A stretch of DNA of 64,000 bases from Candidatus Nitrosotenuis aquarius (GTDB lineage Archaea; Thermoproteota; Nitrososphaeria; Nitrososphaerales; Nitrosopumilaceae): NCBI RefSeq assembly GCF_002787055.1, contig NZ_CP024808.1:186001-250000 (forward strand), given 5' to 3'. The translations under genes and the position numbers were made by a program. Below are positions 60,673 through 64,000 of the stretch, piece after piece. Within the stretch, counting starts at the first letter, position 1, and every line of letters starts with the position of its first letter. The notes below the pieces were generated by a model. It was not told the DNA's origin. It did no database searches and saw nothing but the letters and a program-made list of their open reading frames with translations.

Positions 60673-62192
60673 TGCGAGTTAGAATATTTGATACCACATT
60701 ACGGGACGGCGAGCAAACCCCTGGTGTTGCACTATCCCCAGAAAAAAAGCTCTCCATAGCCCAAAAACTAGACCAGCTAGGCGTCGATGCAATAGAGGCA
60801 GGCTTTCCAGTGATATCGGAAGGCGAGCAACAAGGAATTAAGATGATTACAAAGGCTGGACTCAAAGCAGAAATCTGCGGCCTAGCTAGGACCAACAAAA
60901 AAGACATTGACGCCGCAATTGACTGCGGATTAAAGTACATTCACACATTTATCGCAACATCTGACATTCACTTGCAGTACAAGCTAAAAATGACTCGAGA
61001 GCAGGCGCTAGCCAAGGCAATTGAGGCAGTAGAATATGGAAAATCCCATGGACTACAAGTAGAGTTTTCTGCAGAAGATGCTACAAGGACAGATCGTGCG
61101 TTTCTAAAGCATGTCTTTGGCGAAGTAGCTAAAGCGGGAGCAGACAGAATAGACATTCCAGATACCGTGGGTTATTCCACACCGCAATACATTGCAGAAA
61201 TCACACGCGATGCAATCGATGCAACACACCTTCCGATTTCAGTTCACTGCCACAATGACTTTGGCCTAGCCGTTGCAAACGCAATCTCTGGCGTTCAGGC
61301 AGGCGCATCATGCGCACACGTTACAATAAACGGAATTGGAGAACGGGCAGGAAACGCATCACTAGAGGAATTTGTAATGGCATTGCAATGTCTACAGTTC
61401 GGTGATCAAAAATGGGAAACCGGAATCAACACCAAGTTACTATACGAGACTTCAAAATTCGTATCAAACCTAGTTGGAATCAAGGTCCAGCCAAACAAGG
61501 CAATAGTGGGCGAGAACGCATTTGGCCACGAGTCTGGAATCCACACACACGGTATACTAAACAATCCTTTGACATATGAGCCAATCAGCCCAGAACTAGT
61601 TGGAAGAACACGTTGGCTACAGGTAGGAAAGCATGCTGGAATCCACGGAGTCTCTGCAATGCTAGAAGAATATGGAGTCAAACCAAACGAGGACCAGCTA
61701 AAGCAAATTCTGGATAAGGTAAAGGCAATTGGAGACCAAGGAAAGCAGGTAACAGAGGTGGAGCTAGTATCAATTGCAAATGAAATACTATCAGAACACC
61801 CAATCAAAAGAATCGTTCAGCTAGCAGGATTTTCAGTATCTACAGGTATAGGCACAATGCCGTATGCATTTGTCAAGCTAAACATTGATGGTTCTGACTA
61901 TAGCGGAACCGACTTTGGAGTAGGCCCAGTAGATGCAGCAATCAATGCCATTCAGAAAACCACCGGAGAGATTGCAAAGGTGCGAGTAAAAGAGTACAAA
62001 CTAGACTCTATTTCTGGAGGAGCAGACGCACTCTGTGAGGTTACCATAAAAGTCGAGGACGCATACGGAAATGTCGCATCTGCCAAGTCAATTGGTGAAG
62101 ACATTGTCACAACAAGCGTCCAGGCAGTAATAGAAGGCATTAACAGAATAATGTTCAAAAACACGCTAAAGCAGAAAAAATTCGGCAGCTAG
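60672..62192 (+). CDS. leuA: 2-isopropylmalate synthase
   Basis: 506 residues. Condenses acetyl-CoA and 2-oxoisovalerate, first step of leucine synthesis. DRE-TIM barrel: FDTTLRDGEQTPGVALSP, GFPVISEGEQQGIKMI, HCHNDFGLAVANAISG and GIGERAGNASLEEFVMAL. The C-terminal LeuA dimerisation/allosteric domain (about 395-500, FVKLNIDGSDYSGTDFGVGP) supports IPMS over citramalate or homocitrate synthase, though these relatives cannot be fully excluded. Confidence 0.9.
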   Translation: MRVRIFDTTLRDGEQTPGVALSPEKKLSIAQKLDQLGVDAIEAGFPVISEGEQQGIKMITKAGLKAEICGLARTNKKDIDAAIDCGLKYIHTFIATSDIHLQYKLKMTREQALAKAIEAVEYGKSHGLQVEFSAEDATRTDRAFLKHVFGEVAKAGADRIDIPDTVGYSTPQYIAEITRDAIDATHLPISVHCHNDFGLAVANAISGVQAGASCAHVTINGIGERAGNASLEEFVMALQCLQFGDQKWETGINTKLLYETSKFVSNLVGIKVQPNKAIVGENAFGHESGIHTHGILNNPLTYEPISPELVGRTRWLQVGKHAGIHGVSAMLEEYGVKPNEDQLKQILDKVKAIGDQGKQVTEVELVSIANEILSEHPIKRIVQLAGFSVSTGIGTMPYAFVKLNIDGSDYSGTDFGVGPVDAAINAIQKTTGEIAKVRVKEYKLDSISGGADALCEVTIKVEDAYGNVASAKSIGEDIVTTSVQAVIEGINRIMFKNTLKQKKFGS

Positions 62193-62209
62193 AGGAGCTG
62201 AATCCACAT

Positions 62210-63223
62210 TTGTACAAGATCTCACTAATCACCGGAGACGGTATTGGACCTGAACTATCCGAGTCTGTCATTTCTGTATTGAATACAATCCATGACAAAT
62301 CTGGTGTAAAATTCGACATTCAAAAATTGCTTGCGGGGGACATTGCACTAAAGCAGTATGGAAAAGCATTGCCTGATCAAACACTGGATGCAATCAAAAA
62401 ATCCGATGTCTGTATGAAGGCACCCGTTGGCGAATCAGCTGCTGATGTCATAGTGGTGTTGCGCAGAATGCTAGACTTGTATGCAAATATTCGTCCTGCA
62501 AAATCTTACCCTGGAATGAATGCCCTAAAGGATGGAATTGATATGGTAATTGTGCGTGAAAATACCGAGGATTTGTACACTGGCCAAGAGTTTGAGACAC
62601 CAGGTGCTGCCGTGGCATTTAGGATAATCTCAGAAAAGGCATCTACAAAAATTGCAAAATATGCGTTTGAGACAGCAAGACAACGAAGTGGCAAAAAAAG
62701 AGTCACATGTGTGCACAAATCAAACGTAATGAGAAAAACAGATGGCTTGTTCTCTCGGGTTTGCGCAGATGTTGCAAAATCCTATTCAGATATACAATTT
62801 GATCAAATGTATGTTGATGCATGCGCGATGAATTTGATCAGGCGTCCTGAAACATTTGATGTCATAGTGACTACGAATCTATTTGGCGATATTCTATCTG
62901 ACGAGTCATCTGAGGTGGTAGGTGGATTGGGAATGGCGCCAGCTGCAAACATTGGTGATAATTTTGCATTATTTGAGCCAGTCCATGGTGCAGCATTTGA
63001 CATTGCTGGAAAAGGGATTGCAAATCCTTCTTCGTTCATTCTATCTGCAAAAATGATGCTAGAGTGGCTAGGAAAAAAGCATAATGATCCTAAATGCTTT
63101 GAAATTGCCAGAAAACTGGAATCTGCAGTATATGGTGTAGTAAACAGGGGAATCAAAACTGTAGATATTGGCGGAACTAAATCTACGTCCGAGTTTACCA
63201 AAGAAATAGTTTCTTTGTTATGA
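62210..63223 (+). CDS. leuB: isopropylmalate/isocitrate-type dehydrogenase
   Basis: 337 residues from TTG 62210. Decarboxylating dehydrogenase family: ITGDGIGPELSESVISVL, VIVRENTEDLYTGQEFE, THE Lys-containing CVHKSNVMRKTDGLFS, and NLFGDILSDESSEVVGGLG with the metal-binding Asp residues. Position after leuA favours 3-isopropylmalate dehydrogenase, but homoisocitrate or isocitrate dehydrogenase is possible. The stop codon sits three bases before a tRNA-3'-end-like sequence. Confidence 0.85.
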   Translation: MYKISLITGDGIGPELSESVISVLNTIHDKSGVKFDIQKLLAGDIALKQYGKALPDQTLDAIKKSDVCMKAPVGESAADVIVVLRRMLDLYANIRPAKSYPGMNALKDGIDMVIVRENTEDLYTGQEFETPGAAVAFRIISEKASTKIAKYAFETARQRSGKKRVTCVHKSNVMRKTDGLFSRVCADVAKSYSDIQFDQMYVDACAMNLIRRPETFDVIVTTNLFGDILSDESSEVVGGLGMAPAANIGDNFALFEPVHGAAFDIAGKGIANPSSFILSAKMMLEWLGKKHNDPKCFEIARKLESAVYGVVNRGIKTVDIGGTKSTSEFTKEIVSLL

Positions 63224-63226
63224 TAC

Positions 63227-63251
63227 GGTTCGAGTCCCACGGATCCAACCA
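63227..63251 (+). other. tRNA 3'-end-like remnant, possible attachment site
   Basis: GGTTCGAGTCCCACGGATCCAACCA reads as T-loop TTCGAGT, T-stem strand CCCAC, acceptor strand GGATCCA, discriminator A and CCA, but the matching 5' T-stem and the rest of a tRNA are absent, because the leuB gene end lies there. A 3' tRNA fragment is typical of a recombined att site. The small genes that follow look accessory. Confidence 0.45.
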
Positions 63252-63346
63252 ATCTGTATTATTCAGACAAGTCGATTTTGAGAAATTCGATTTTTGTACC
63301 ATTTTTTTCCATTTTAGGATATAAACAAACTCGACAATACCACACC

Positions 63347-63601
63347 ATGGACGCATTTTACACCAAAATCACAAGACCCGACCCAGACGACCCAACAAAG
63401 TCATACGCTGATCATACTCTGCTCAAAACAACCGAGTACTGCTGCGAACAATTCCAAAACCACAACAAAAAATTCCCAAGCTGGAACTATAGCACAGGCA
63501 AATTCACCATCATTGATTCCATAACGTATGATTCCAGCACTCTAGTGTCAATCAACTACTGCCCGTTTTGCGGACAAAAGATACGATACAAAAAAGCCTA
63601 G
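63347..63601 (+). CDS. small zinc-binding protein with CPFCG motif, 84 aa
   Basis: ATG 63347 is preferred over an upstream start in the same frame. MDAFYTKITRPDPDDPTKSY, TTEYCCEQFQNHNKKF and a C-terminal YCPFCGQKIRYKKA. The CPFCGxK ending is common in small mobile-element proteins of archaea and phages. Function unknown. Confidence 0.65.
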   Translation: MDAFYTKITRPDPDDPTKSYADHTLLKTTEYCCEQFQNHNKKFPSWNYSTGKFTIIDSITYDSSTLVSINYCPFCGQKIRYKKA

Positions 63602-63783
63602 CTTATCTCGTTTTCACACTGTATGGAGCATGCGCCCTTGTTCAAAACATCCTCAAATTCCCGTCCACAATGGACACACTTTCTGAAGCTCATCCATACC
63701 ACTACGCATCCATTGCATATAACATTGCACTAACATTGTTAACTGGATTGATATGCTCTACACTATGGATGGATTTTTGGTAA
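63568..63783 (+). CDS. small membrane protein, about 71 aa
   Basis: From TTG 63568, overlapping the previous gene by 34 bases in another frame; an internal ATG further on is possible. Two hydrophobic stretches, SLAYLVFTLYGACALVQNIL and ALTLLTGLICSTLWMDF. Compact overlaps like this are usual in plasmid or virus-like regions. Confidence 0.5.
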   Translation: MRTKDTIQKSLAYLVFTLYGACALVQNILKFPSTMDTLSEAHPYHYASIAYNIALTLLTGLICSTLWMDFW

Positions 63784-63917
63784 AATGCCGAATCTGCAAC
63801 ACCGAATTTGCCATGCCAGACATGGGACCGTGCACGGATTTGGAATTTCAATCCTACATAAAAGATTCAGGCTTTGTATGCAAGTGCGCAAAAAACGACT
63901 GGGAACTAGTACAATAG
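63753..63917 (+). CDS. small cysteine-rich protein, 54 aa
   Basis: ATG 63753 (or 63765). FLVKCRICNTEFAMPDMGPC then FVCKCAKNDWELVQ: two CxxC/CxC pairs suggest zinc binding. It overlaps the preceding membrane gene by 31 bases in a different frame. No family recognised. Confidence 0.5.
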   Translation: MLYTMDGFLVKCRICNTEFAMPDMGPCTDLEFQSYIKDSGFVCKCAKNDWELVQ

Positions 63918-63961
63918 AATCAGGCGAGCTTGTTTTATGCAATGACTGTATATCATAATCC

Positions 63962-64000
63962 ATGGTTTTTGTCTATATTGGAATTGGAATTGCAATACTA
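63962..64000 (+). CDS. start of a membrane protein, partial
   Basis: ATG at 63962 opens a hydrophobic frame, MVFVYIGIGIAIL, which runs off the window. Probably a membrane or signal-anchored protein. Confidence 0.4.
   Translation, partial: MVFVYIGIGIAIL

Noticed and set aside
1-64000. CRISPR array, rRNA operon or insertion sequence
   Set aside because: No regularly spaced direct repeats, rRNA-like sequence or transposase was seen in any part of the window.

Overview
The window is a compact archaeal chromosome segment, most likely from an ammonia-oxidising thaumarchaeon (Nitrososphaerota, Nitrosopumilaceae-like). The evidence is the mix of genes: a CdvC/Vps4 ATPase beside an ESCRT-III-like protein, an A-type ATPase subunit F, plastocyanin-like blue copper proteins, a two-domain multicopper oxidase fused to a cupredoxin, bacterial-type UvrABC, TrmB and Lrp/AsnC-type regulators, several small output-domain proteins typical of this phylum, and many TTG/GTG starts with TATA-like boxes close to the start codon. 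Genus is inference; no rRNA or amo gene is present.

Layout. 0-13 kb: end of an HtrA-like protease, a cupin, purN, a soluble histidine kinase with 11-residue repeats, two paralogous membrane proteins flanking spermidine synthase, an EamA transporter, a response regulator opposite a micro-protein resembling a kinase dimerisation hairpin, a structured RNA candidate (about 8828-8980), an RNA-processing beta-CASP-like hydrolase, hemerythrin and a plastocyanin. 13-19.4 kb: a uvrB-uvrA-uvrC operon. 19.5-31.6 kb: metabolic genes (LLM flavin oxidoreductase, iron alcohol dehydrogenase, agmatinase family, glycerate kinase, multicopper oxidase, citrate synthase) mixed with small unknowns. 31.6-37.7 kb: a visibly A+T-richer block carrying a MEDS-domain regulator, a seven-helix membrane protein, and an operon of response regulator, membrane-anchored metzincin protease, Cache sensor kinase and soluble kinase. 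38-43.4 kb: DHH phosphoesterase, RidA, a TrmB regulator, and a divergent cluster of ESCRT-III-like protein, unknown protein and CdvC. 43.8-48.2 kb: carA-carB with abnormal 5' ends. 48-58 kb: a CHASE-like kinase, phosphoesterase, SWIM protein, ATPase subunit F, pyrimidine-dimer glycosylase, zinc dehydrogenase, an aldolase with a long N/Q/P/K tail and another soluble kinase. 58.3-63.2 kb: ilvB-ilvN-leuA-leuB with an unusual Leu/Val-rich leader. 63.2-64 kb: a tRNA 3'-end-like remnant followed by small zinc-binding and membrane proteins.

How the genes fit together. Branched-chain amino acid synthesis is represented by acetolactate synthase, 2-isopropylmalate synthase and an isopropylmalate-type dehydrogenase. 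UvrABC plus a T4 endonuclease V-like glycosylase give two routes for UV damage repair. Five histidine kinases but only two receiver proteins occur, so partners are probably shared across the genome. Genes are tightly packed: ten convergent pairs overlap at their ends, and in four of them one CTAG supplies the stop codon on both strands.

The strongest candidates for something undescribed are the metzincin two-component operon, the ilvB leader with mutually exclusive hairpins, the ESCRT-III-like/unknown/CdvC trio, the disordered-tail aldolase, the structured RNA at 8.8 kb, and the disrupted carB start. All functional statements rest on reading motifs by eye; no database search was run.
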